NCBI RefSeq assembly: GCF_900185015.1
Contig: NZ_FXYD01000001.1
Coordinates: 992,001 to 1,056,000 of the forward strand
Source of the DNA: Octadecabacter ascidiaceicola
Lineage (GTDB): Bacteria > Pseudomonadota > Alphaproteobacteria > Rhodobacterales > Rhodobacteraceae
Direction of reading: 5' to 3'
DNA: 64,000 bases
Below the pieces are notes generated by a model, which saw nothing but the letters and a program-made list of their open reading frames with translations, was not told the DNA's origin and ran no database searches. Positions within the stretch are counted from its first letter, which is position 1; every line of letters begins with the position of its first letter. This document shows positions 26,242 through 34,635 of the stretch, piece by piece. A program made the translations under genes and the position numbers.

Positions 26242-27249
26242 TTAAAGTTGATCGGACTTTGCGCTTCCACCGAACAGCCCCGTCAACGCGCGCTTCACGA
26301 GCGAGGTCACAGAGGGTTTCGGTTCCGTGGTGAAGGCCATTGGGCGGCAGACTTCCATCGCGGCAACCCCCACACGCGCCGTTAATGCGCCGTTGATTAT
26401 GCCCTCGCCGAAACGCCGGGACACTTTGGACAACACGCCGCCGCCAGCGACAGAACCAATCAGGTTATCACCAACCGCAACAGCGCCTGTCGCCACAAGG
26501 TGCGACAAGACCTGTTTCGTCAGCCGCCAAGACCCCAAGGTCCCAGACCGCCCGCCATAGATTTCGGCGATCCGCCGGATCATGCGCATATTGGCTGTCA
26601 GCGCGGTGAACACGTCCGCCAAAGCAAGCGGAACAATCGCCGTAACGGTCGCGACTTGCCGTGCTGCCGCTTCAACTTCGATACGGGCGCGCGCATCAAG
26701 CGGGGACAGGATCGTCGTTTCTGCGAGACCCAATAGCCCGTCCGCATCCAACACATCGCCTTTTCTTTCAGCAAATGCTTCGCGCCCCCATTGGGTGTCG
26801 TCGCGCCCACGGTACAGCGCGTTGATCTTTGCGGTGACTTCGCGTGCACGGCTTAGATTGTCATCCGCCAAAGCCTCTGACGCGCCCAGCTGGATACGGT
26901 CCACGCGGCGCAAGCGTCCGAAGGCCGCCAGCTCGCGCAAGGTGATCAGCAGTAGAACCGCGCAGAATAGCCCAATTAGACCAACTGCGATCCAACCCAA
27001 AATTGGGGACCGCGCGAGCAGCCCGATGACGACATCCCACGCGGCGACGCCAACGAAAAACCCGACAAGCGAGACCAGCAAACCCCAGAACCAACGGGCC
27101 AAGCGGTTCGGGCGTTTCGCAATCAAACTCGCCACACGCTGCATGGCTGCTGGTGTTTGCACGACTTCCAGCTCGGGAACTGGCGGCGCGGTCGATGGCG
27201 TTACATCATCGCCTTCTTCAAGGTCAAAAAGCACCGGACCATTTGTCAT
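26242..27249 (-). CDS. ycjF: YcjF/TIGR01620 family membrane protein
   Basis: 335 residues. After a variable acidic N-terminus there are two transmembrane helices (about 52-76 and 82-105), then a long cytoplasmic helical DUF697-type region including A-T-V-T-A-I-V-P-L-A-L-A-D-V. Always found next to the YcjX GTPase; here its start overlaps the ycjX stop by 4 bp. In E. coli the pair belongs to stress-induced (phage-shock-linked) genes. Exact role unknown. Confidence 0.88.
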   Translation of the reverse strand: MTNGPVLFDLEEGDDVTPSTAPPVPELEVVQTPAAMQRVASLIAKRPNRLARWFWGLLVSLVGFFVGVAAWDVVIGLLARSPILGWIAVGLIGLFCAVLLLITLRELAAFGRLRRVDRIQLGASEALADDNLSRAREVTAKINALYRGRDDTQWGREAFAERKGDVLDADGLLGLAETTILSPLDARARIEVEAAARQVATVTAIVPLALADVFTALTANMRMIRRIAEIYGGRSGTLGSWRLTKQVLSHLVATGAVAVGDNLIGSVAGGGVLSKVSRRFGEGIINGALTARVGVAAMEVCRPMAFTTEPKPSVTSLVKRALTGLFGGSAKSDQL

Positions 27250-28661
27250 AGCTTGTCCCCCAAAAGGAATTGCGCGGCACGATCAAGCCGGATGTGAGGC
27301 GGCCCATCGCCCGGTTTCAGGGTAAGGGGTGCGGGCGCAAAACTCATCACTTCGTAATCCGCGTCCAGCCAGTTTTCAGCGCCAGAACGCGCAGGCCCAA
27401 GCAAATGCGCAGGATCACTGGGCAAAGCACCGGGGTAGAATGCGGCCTGTTTGTCGGTATTTAACAACTGGCCACGGACGACCCCAAGGCTTGCACCATT
27501 GTGGTTGCGCGTGTCCTCAACGGTGGTGCGCAGCGCGGCAATCGACATGGCTTTCGTCGTGGCCCCCGAAAATTCGGCGCGGTCTTGCGCATCACGAAGC
27601 AGGGCCTGAGTGATGGCGGTAAGCTGAGGGTGTTGTTGGTGGTGCAAATGATCAGCTTTGGTCGCTGCGAACAGGATCTTGTCGACACGTCGTCCTTGTA
27701 ACAGCTGGCTAAGGAAACTGTTCCGACCGGGGCGAAACGCGCCTAGAATGTCGCCCATGGAACGGCGCATGTCTTCAACGGCTTGCGGGCCTGCATGGAT
27801 CGCGCCCAAGACATCAACCAGCACGATCTGGCGGTCGATCTTGGCGAAATGGTCGCGAAAGAACGGGCGCACGACGTTGCGTTTATAACTCTCAAAGCGG
27901 CGTTCAAACTCGCGCCACAGCGACTTGCGTGCTGGCTTTTCAATAAGCGGGAGCGGCGCGAACGTTAGCACAGGCGATCCTTCGAGGTCGCCGGGCAACA
28001 AGAAACGCCCCGGCGTGCAGTCAGAAAAGCCGGCCTCGCGTGCTGCGTTCAGATGGGCCGTGAACGTTGATGCAAGGGCTTGTGCTTGAGGTTCCTCAAA
28101 TCCTTTTGCGGCATCGCATGCACCGAGTTCAGCCACGAATGCGTCCGCGGCAGGGCGCGTGGGCATGCGTTCCAAAGTTTCCGCCGACCACGTGGCGAAG
28201 TCTTTGTCGAGCAATGACAAATCCAACAACCATTCACCGGGGTAATCGACAATATCCAGATGCACCGTGCGCGGGCCTTGCAGTCCGCTGAAAAAGCCGC
28301 TGGGTTGAACCTTCAGCGACAGGCGCAACTCGGATATCCGCTGCGTCCCTTCGGGCCAGAACGGTTGTTTGGCGGTCAAGGCCGCAAGGTGGTTCTCGTA
28401 ATCAAAGCGCGGCACCGTATCGTCAGGTTGTGGCTGCAAATAAACCGTCTGGATGCGCCCCGACGCGGCGGCCTGCAATTGCGGCATGCGCCGACGGTTC
28501 AACAGGTTCGCCACCAACGACGTGATGAACACGGTCTTCCCTGCACGGCTTAACCCTGTCACCCCCAGACGGATCACCGGATCCGTAAAAGGTGCCGAAA
28601 GCGTGCCTGTCACGGCCCCAACGCTACGCGTGATCGTGTCGGCTACGGTTGTGATCACCAC
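27246..28661 (-). CDS. ycjX: YcjX family P-loop NTPase
   Basis: 471 residues of the DUF463/YcjX family. Walker A is G-L-S-R-A-G-K-T (about 35-42), followed by S-L-V-A-N-L-L-N-R. D-I-V-D-Y-P-G-E-W-L-L-D is the Walker B/G3-like segment, and A-A-T-K-A-D-H is the G4-like base-specificity motif, so GTP is the likely nucleotide. First gene of the ycjX-ycjF unit, with ATGA overlap. It is divergent from truA. Confidence 0.9.
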   Translation of the reverse strand: MVITTVADTITRSVGAVTGTLSAPFTDPVIRLGVTGLSRAGKTVFITSLVANLLNRRRMPQLQAAASGRIQTVYLQPQPDDTVPRFDYENHLAALTAKQPFWPEGTQRISELRLSLKVQPSGFFSGLQGPRTVHLDIVDYPGEWLLDLSLLDKDFATWSAETLERMPTRPAADAFVAELGACDAAKGFEEPQAQALASTFTAHLNAAREAGFSDCTPGRFLLPGDLEGSPVLTFAPLPLIEKPARKSLWREFERRFESYKRNVVRPFFRDHFAKIDRQIVLVDVLGAIHAGPQAVEDMRRSMGDILGAFRPGRNSFLSQLLQGRRVDKILFAATKADHLHHQQHPQLTAITQALLRDAQDRAEFSGATTKAMSIAALRTTVEDTRNHNGASLGVVRGQLLNTDKQAAFYPGALPSDPAHLLGPARSGAENWLDADYEVMSFAPAPLTLKPGDGPPHIRLDRAAQFLLGDKL

Positions 28662-28761
28662 GCTTTGGTACCTTTCGAAAACTTATCCCCCTTAAGATAG
28701 GGGGCACGCCGCGTGATGTGTAGGGATTGATTTCGCGCGTTTGTCCCCCTAAGCCGCCTCT

Positions 28762-29532
28762 ATGCCTCGTTATGCCCTCAAAATTGAATACGACGGTCTG
28801 CCCTATTGCGGTTGGCAACGCCAAACGAGCCTGCCCACCGTGCAAGGCGCGATTGAGGACGCCTTGGCAAAGCTTGAACCACGAGAACATGCGATTGTCG
28901 CGGCTGGGCGGACGGACACGGGTGTTCATGCGACGGGTCAGGTTGCCCATTGCGATATGGAAAAGGACTGGGGGACATTCCGCCTGTCCGAGGCATTGAA
29001 CTACCACCTTAAACCTGCGCCGGTTGCGATAACTGCTTGCGTGCGTGTTGACGATGACTGGCATGCACGGTTCTCGGCCCTTGAGCGCCGTTATTTGTTC
29101 CGCCTTGTGAGCCGTCGCGCACCTTTGATCTTGGAAACCGGAAAAATCTGGCAAGTGCGCCAACCGCTTGATCTCGCTGCGATGCAAGAAGCCGCGAAGC
29201 GCCTTTTAGGGCGCCATGACTTCACAACATTTCGCTCGACGATCTGTCAGGCAAACAGCCCGATGCGCACGCTTGATGTGTTGGATATCGAACAAGTCGA
29301 CCGCAGGGACGGGGCGCAAGAGTTCAACTTTCATGTTCGTGCGCGGTCCTTCTTGCACAATCAAGTGCGCAGCTTTGTCGGAACCTTGGAACGTGTCGGC
29401 GCCGGCAGCTGGACCCCTGATGATGTGACCGCAGCACTTGAAGCGAAAGACAGAAACCGTTGCGGGCCAGTTTGCCCGCCACAAGGATTATACCTCGCCG
29501 AAGTGGGCTACCCCGAAGACCCGTTCGCCTAG
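28762..29532 (+). CDS. truA: tRNA pseudouridine(38-40) synthase
   Basis: 256 residues. TruA converts uridines 38-40 of the anticodon stem to pseudouridine. Motifs: [11 protein letters not shown] (9-19), the catalytic Asp52 in [17 protein letters not shown] and the late [10 protein letters not shown]. Length is typical. The TAG overlaps the convergent DUF3726 stop by 4 bp. Confidence 0.95.
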   Translation: MPRYALKIEYDGLPYCGWQRQTSLPTVQGAIEDALAKLEPREHAIVAAGRTDTGVHATGQVAHCDMEKDWGTFRLSEALNYHLKPAPVAITACVRVDDDWHARFSALERRYLFRLVSRRAPLILETGKIWQVRQPLDLAAMQEAAKRLLGRHDFTTFRSTICQANSPMRTLDVLDIEQVDRRDGAQEFNFHVRARSFLHNQVRSFVGTLERVGAGSWTPDDVTAALEAKDRNRCGPVCPPQGLYLAEVGYPEDPFA

Positions 29533-30020
29533 TCGTTATCGGTCAACCCGGCACCTGCACCACCAGCACGCGAACTTTCCGTTTCAGGAACGTGGGTCTT
29601 CACGGCGAGATCATGCAAATGCGTTAAGAGCTCTTGCGAGACCGTTCTGCGACCTAATGGTGTGTGTTCGTCAGGTGTGTCGTCTTCAAAGCGGTGGAAA
29701 ATGGCGCCGTTCGATGTAGCCTCCCAAACGAGCGTTTTACAGGAATGCACTTCAGCGTTCGCGACATAGGCCTCGATTAAGGCAAGGTCTGCCTCGACAG
29801 TTTTTGGCCCCGTGCCAGCTGCGATCGCATCCAACGCTTGCGGAATTTCCAAGCCCGCATTGCCGCTCGAACATGGGCAGGTGGAGAGCTTATCAAGGTC
29901 CAAATAGGCGGTCGCCATTGCCAAGTCTTCCGCCAACCCGAGCGGCAATCCACCGCCCCGCGCAGCCTTCAATACCAGGCCTTCGATTTCGTTTGCTGAT
30001 TTTTCCTGTGCGCCACTCAT
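29529..30020 (-). CDS. DUF3726 protein
   Basis: 163 residues. Start fixed at 30020 because its ATG overlaps the upstream gene's TGA (ATGA, 30017-30020). The N-terminal part [24 protein letters not shown] is the DUF3726 signature; a C-P-C pair follows (about 51-53). The last 20 residues are Gly/Ala rich and probably disordered. Third gene of an operon with a 550-aa protein and an M19-like dipeptidase. Function unknown. Confidence 0.8.
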   Translation of the reverse strand: MSGAQEKSANEIEGLVLKAARGGGLPLGLAEDLAMATAYLDLDKLSTCPCSSGNAGLEIPQALDAIAAGTGPKTVEADLALIEAYVANAEVHSCKTLVWEATSNGAIFHRFEDDTPDEHTPLGRRTVSQELLTHLHDLAVKTHVPETESSRAGGAGAGLTDND

Positions 30021-31669
30021 GATGCAAACACCGGCAGCCACCAGTCATCAGCGTCCTTCAATTCATCGTGCATAGGCGCACCTTGGCATAGGGTAATCCG
30101 CGTCCAACGGTCTGATTTTGGATCAAACTTCGCGGCACCAAAAAACGCAAGTTTGCAACGCAGCATGTCAATCGGCAGGCAAGTGTCTGCAATAAGATTG
30201 TCCCGTATTTCCGCATAAGGCGCACCATCCAGTGATTGGACGCGGCGCATCGCGGCGCGGTGTTCAGGATGACGTGCGAGGAATTGGGCGACTGTTCCTG
30301 TATCGGGCAACTCTTTCGCCATACAGGCCACTTGCCGCGAGATATCGAGCGGGCTTTCAAGATCGGCACCCGGTTCTTCGTGGCGAAGGCCAAGACGTGG
30401 CTCGGCTTTGGCTTCAGAGACATACCAAAACTGGTGGCAGGCATCCGGCGCATCGTAATCGCAAAAGGCCCATGACCAGTCGCGTGTAATCAGGGCGTGC
30501 GCATCCGCGCACGACATTGCTGTGTTCAACGTCACACGGCGTTCAGTTGCCATTCCGTCAGCCAGTTCATCCACCAGCTCGCCAAAAGGTTCGATCATCA
30601 AGGCGGCGAGGCATTCTTGCGTGTCGACCGAGAAATCGCTCGCCGCTTGCCAGATCTGCTCTAGGGGTTGGTGTGAGCTCATCAATTCTGGCGTCATCAT
30701 TACAGCAACTTTGGGCCACTCGCTGCGCATCCTGTCGATTCGAACTTGGCCGATTGCATCGGGCACCTGCCATTCCGCCAAATGCTGCGCAGCACGAACG
30801 ACCAAGGAATAGATCTTCTCGATTTGCTCCGCGCTCACCCCCTCAACGGCACGTACGCGGGCTAGCGCAGTTTCACGTGCAGAAACCCACGCATTCAGAA
30901 GCATCGGATGTGACACAAGAAACGGCGCCATTCCAAGCCCCGTGGAATTTCCGATCCCAAGATGCCGTTTCAGGTGCGGCGCAAGTTTCGCGCCACCCAC
31001 ATGTTCAACCAGATCATGGGTGAACCCGCGGATCAGCCAAACCGCGAGCATTTCGGCCGCAAACGATCCGCCCATGCCATCGCGCTGCGCAAAATCAACG
31101 CGATCCGCGATGCCGAATTTCCCGTTCCCGTAAACAGCTGTGGTGCGCATCAGATAGCCCGTGTCACGCACAAGCGTTTCATCGGGTTGTTCACCCGCTT
31201 TTAGCCGTTCAACGGTGTGGGCAAACAGACGAACAGATTTATTGGCGCGGCTTAACACCAAGTCACGTGCTGTGAACCGAGCCGCTTCTTGCTTGGGGGC
31301 GCTCGCAACGATCCGGTCTATTTCGGATGCGTCGGGCAAGCCATCATAGAGCACGTAGGCCGTGTCCCATGCCGTAGCGATCACGCGGTCTGTACGTTGA
31401 TCTTCTGGTAGATCGGTGGAAACCGCGACAAGGGAATACACATGTCCGCCGTAAGTCAGTGAATAGACCGCATGGCCAAACCCGTCCTCGTCAATCGCCC
31501 AAACAGGTCGCGAGACTTTGGCATTTTCCGCAGACAACCTGCGCAGCAGGACCCTCAAAAAGGACAGCCGCGTGGGAAAAGACGCCCCCATCCGACGCAG
31601 GCGCATCACCTCACTCGGAGGGCGCAACGGGCTTTGTGGTGGGGGTGCATTTGTGTCGAGCATGGCCAT
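30017..31669 (-). CDS. Uncharacterised 550-aa protein of the dipeptidase operon
   Basis: A long soluble protein without signal peptide or membrane helix. I do not recognise a catalytic domain. Notable stretches are R-R-M-G-A-S-F-P-T-R-L-S-F-L-R-V (about 25-40), V-Y-S-L-T-Y-G-G-H-V-Y-S-L-V-A (about 68-82) and D-Y-D-A-P-D-A-C-H-Q-F-W-Y (about 417-429), which is rich in acidic, His and aromatic residues. Starts with M-A-M; either Met may be used. It lies 71 nt after the dipeptidase gene and overlaps the DUF3726 gene by 4 bp, so the three likely act in one pathway. Confidence 0.75.
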   Translation of the reverse strand: MAMLDTNAPPPQSPLRPPSEVMRLRRMGASFPTRLSFLRVLLRRLSAENAKVSRPVWAIDEDGFGHAVYSLTYGGHVYSLVAVSTDLPEDQRTDRVIATAWDTAYVLYDGLPDASEIDRIVASAPKQEAARFTARDLVLSRANKSVRLFAHTVERLKAGEQPDETLVRDTGYLMRTTAVYGNGKFGIADRVDFAQRDGMGGSFAAEMLAVWLIRGFTHDLVEHVGGAKLAPHLKRHLGIGNSTGLGMAPFLVSHPMLLNAWVSARETALARVRAVEGVSAEQIEKIYSLVVRAAQHLAEWQVPDAIGQVRIDRMRSEWPKVAVMMTPELMSSHQPLEQIWQAASDFSVDTQECLAALMIEPFGELVDELADGMATERRVTLNTAMSCADAHALITRDWSWAFCDYDAPDACHQFWYVSEAKAEPRLGLRHEEPGADLESPLDISRQVACMAKELPDTGTVAQFLARHPEHRAAMRRVQSLDGAPYAEIRDNLIADTCLPIDMLRCKLAFFGAAKFDPKSDRWTRITLCQGAPMHDELKDADDWWLPVFAS

Positions 31670-31740
31670 ACCCTGCCAGAGAGTGCGGACCAGTCAACAT
31701 CTAAAATCGACAGCTTTGCGCACAAAACGTCGCCCGCTGA

Positions 31741-32724
31741 CTAAGATTGGTCAGGACCGAAATTCTTGTCGTAAAAACGGAACCAATTGTCGCCCATAAT
31801 TCCGTCAATCTCAGCCGCAGACATCCCGACCGCATCAAGCCCAGCGCGGATATTACCGAAGTCGCGGTTGTCGCCGAACCAGCTAGGCATTGGAGGGAAC
31901 CCGGGCGCATCAGCGGATCCTTCGCCATAATCCATCGCCTTAGACCAACGGCCCACGCGCATCCATTCAACGATACTATCTGGCTGATCTTGGCAAAGGT
32001 CCGTCCCGATCCCGAGGTTTTCGGCCCCATAACGCGAAGCGGCTTCCGCCACCATTTCGCAGAAACTCTCTAGCGTGCAGGCGGATCCGTCTTTCAAATG
32101 ATGCGGATAAACCGAGAACCCCATCATACCGCCCCGTGCGACGAGAGGCTTAACCACATCATCGTCAAAGTTGCGCAAGGCTGGGTGCCACCAGTTTGGA
32201 TTCGCATGCGTTATGGCGACCGGACGCGACGACGTGTCAATTGCCTCTAACGTCGAACGGTCCCCCGAATGACTCATATCCACCACAAGACCAACTCGGT
32301 TCATCTCAGCGATGGCTTGTTTGCCAAATCGGGTTAGCCCTGCGTCGTAATTCTCATAGCAGCCCGTCGCGAGGAGTGATTGGTTGTTATACGTCAGCTG
32401 CATGAACCGCACGCCAAGTTGGTGAACGATTTCAATCAAGCCGATGTCGTCTTCAATCGGGCTAGGGTTCTGAAAGCCAAAGAAAATAGCGGTGCGCCCC
32501 GTCGCCTGTGCCTTCGCGACGTCAGCAGCAGTGGTCCCGCGCATGATCAAGTCCGGGAACTGTTCAAACCGACGGTTCCACGCCTCAAGTTGCAACACCA
32601 TTTCACGAAAAGTCTCGTGATAGGTGATGGTCACGTGTACGGCATCGACGCCACCTTCGCGCATCTGGCGAAACACTTTTTCGGACCAGTTTGCGTATTG
32701 CAGATTATCAATCAAGTATCCCAT
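31741..32724 (-). CDS. M19 (renal dipeptidase)-like protein with an altered metal site
   Basis: 327 residues of the M19 amidohydrolase fold. The two downstream His ligands appear in V-V-D-M-S-H-S-G (about 148-155) and A-I-T-H-A-N (about 170-175), and L-G-V-R-F-M-Q-L-T-Y-N-N-Q is the usual central segment. The N-terminal H-x-D pair that binds the first zinc in classical members is not seen; the protein begins L-I-D-N-L-Q-Y-A-N-W. The bridging Glu region reads F-Q-N-P-S-P-I-E. This looks like a subfamily trait, so activity on dipeptides should not be assumed. First gene of the operon. Confidence 0.82.
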   Translation of the reverse strand: MGYLIDNLQYANWSEKVFRQMREGGVDAVHVTITYHETFREMVLQLEAWNRRFEQFPDLIMRGTTAADVAKAQATGRTAIFFGFQNPSPIEDDIGLIEIVHQLGVRFMQLTYNNQSLLATGCYENYDAGLTRFGKQAIAEMNRVGLVVDMSHSGDRSTLEAIDTSSRPVAITHANPNWWHPALRNFDDDVVKPLVARGGMMGFSVYPHHLKDGSACTLESFCEMVAEAASRYGAENLGIGTDLCQDQPDSIVEWMRVGRWSKAMDYGEGSADAPGFPPMPSWFGDNRDFGNIRAGLDAVGMSAAEIDGIMGDNWFRFYDKNFGPDQS

Positions 32725-32859
32725 TCGCGCACCCTGCCCTCAACGCCAGAATATTACCAGTATTATTGATCGGCAGAACCACGCTTAAGCGGGCTTTGCC
32801 GTTTCGCTGCCGTGCTGCCTCAGGTATGAAGGACAAAAGACGAGTGTAGAGCGGGTAAC

Positions 32860-34635
32860 ATGCGCAATCTGATCAAAACATTGGCGCTCTCAGCGTGGAT
32901 GATTCCCGGCGTACTCGGGGCGCAAGAAGTACGTTTAAATGCACCGGGCGCCAGTGATGAATTGCGCTCAGCCCTTACCGCCGCGTCCTTGACGTTGGCC
33001 TTGTCGCGCGATGGGGCAGATGCCCCGCAAGACTACGTCGCCGCTGCGCGTGCAGATTATCGCCGCCTTCTGACAGGTTTGTACTCCGAAGGGTACTACG
33101 GCGGAACGATTTCAATTCTTGTGGACGGTATTGAGGCCTCGCGGCTAGATCCGCTGATGCCCCGCAGTTCTGTTTCTAGTGTTGTCCTTTCCGTTTCACC
33201 AGGTCCGCGATTTACCTTCGGGCGTGCGGACATTGCGCCACTGGCGCGTGGAACAGAGCTGCCTGAGGCCTTCAGCACAGGAAATACAGCGCGTTCCGAT
33301 GACATCGGTGATGCTGCCAGCGCCGCCGTGGGCGGCTGGCGTGATGTCGGGCATCCCTTAGCGGACACCAGCGGGCAAAGCATCACCGCGCGTCATCCGG
33401 ACGAACAACTAGATGTCTCAATTATCGTTGATCCCGGCCCAAAGCTTACGTTTGGGAACGTCACCGTCACCGGAAATGAGGCCGTGCGGACAGAGCGTGT
33501 GCTTGCGATTGCTGGCTTGCCCACAAGCACCTTTGATCCTGCAATGATTACGCGCGCTGAAGCCAACCTTCGCCGCACTGGTGCGTTCAGTTCCGCTGCG
33601 ATCACGGAAGGTACTGCGCCGGATGGAACGACGCTTCCGCTGACCTTATCCGTGGTTGAACAAACACCGCGTAGGATTGGGGCTGGTATCGAATACTCAA
33701 CAGTTTCCGGCCTAACGTTGTCCGGTTTCTGGCTACATCGAAACCTTTTGGGCGGCGCTGAACGGTTCCGCGTTGATGCAGAGGTTACAGGGCTAACTGG
33801 CAGCACGGGCGGTATCGACTACGCACTCGGTGCGACGTTCTTGCGACCTGCAACGTTTCGCCAAGACACAGATTTCTACGTGAACGCCAATGCAGAGCAA
33901 CTGGATGAACCCTCGTTCTTTGAGCGGGATGCGCACATCGAAGCAGGCATCATCCGCCGCATACGTGACGACGTGATCCTAGAATATGGTCTGGGTTACG
34001 CCGGCGGTGAAATCTCCGATTCTTTTGGTGACCGCAGCTACGGCCTGTTTTATGCGCCGATTGAAGGTACCAAAGATCGCCGCGACAATGCTCTTGATCC
34101 AAACTCAGGGTATTTCGCGAACCTGCTTGTGTCTCCGTTTGTCGGAAACGATGGAAGTGGGTTTCGGATTGTAGGTGACGGCCGCATCTATCGCAGCTTT
34201 GGCGAAAACGACGGTCTGACGTTGGCGTTTCGCAGTCAGATCGGTTCGATCATCGGGGCCGATGCAGCAAGCGTTCCGGCCAGCTATCTGTTCTTCTCCG
34301 GCGGCGGCGGCACGGTTCGCGGCCAACCTTACCAGTCTCTCGCGGTTGATCTTGGGGGCGGAAACGAAATTGGCGGGACGTCATTCTTTGGTGCCCAATT
34401 AGAAGCACGTGTTGATGTGACGGACACCATCGGTGTTGTTGGTTTCGTTGACACCGGTTTTATCGGCGCAGACGACATTCCATTTGAAAACGGTGATTGG
34501 CATTCTGGTGCGGGGCTTGGCCTACGGTACAACACGGGAATTGGCCCGATCCGCCTTGATCTGGCAACGCCGACGTCTGGTAATGATGCTGGTAAGCAGC
34601 TCGAAGTTTACATCGGTATCGGGCAGTCATTCTGA
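32860..34635 (+). CDS. tamA: Autotransporter/outer-membrane assembly factor TamA
   Basis: 591 residues. A signal peptide (1-21, cut after V-L-G-A) is followed by POTRA domains (about 25-265) and a 16-strand Omp85 barrel. The lid-lock motif G-G-G-G-T-V-R-G-Q-P-Y (about 485-495) is the family V-R-G-Y/F element, and the C-terminus ends in Phe (I-G-I-G-Q-S-F), as outer-membrane proteins do. It is coupled to tamB by a 1-bp TGATG overlap. Together they insert a subset of outer-membrane proteins and contribute to envelope lipid homeostasis. Confidence 0.92.
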   Translation: MRNLIKTLALSAWMIPGVLGAQEVRLNAPGASDELRSALTAASLTLALSRDGADAPQDYVAAARADYRRLLTGLYSEGYYGGTISILVDGIEASRLDPLMPRSSVSSVVLSVSPGPRFTFGRADIAPLARGTELPEAFSTGNTARSDDIGDAASAAVGGWRDVGHPLADTSGQSITARHPDEQLDVSIIVDPGPKLTFGNVTVTGNEAVRTERVLAIAGLPTSTFDPAMITRAEANLRRTGAFSSAAITEGTAPDGTTLPLTLSVVEQTPRRIGAGIEYSTVSGLTLSGFWLHRNLLGGAERFRVDAEVTGLTGSTGGIDYALGATFLRPATFRQDTDFYVNANAEQLDEPSFFERDAHIEAGIIRRIRDDVILEYGLGYAGGEISDSFGDRSYGLFYAPIEGTKDRRDNALDPNSGYFANLLVSPFVGNDGSGFRIVGDGRIYRSFGENDGLTLAFRSQIGSIIGADAASVPASYLFFSGGGGTVRGQPYQSLAVDLGGGNEIGGTSFFGAQLEARVDVTDTIGVVGFVDTGFIGADDIPFENGDWHSGAGLGLRYNTGIGPIRLDLATPTSGNDAGKQLEVYIGIGQSF

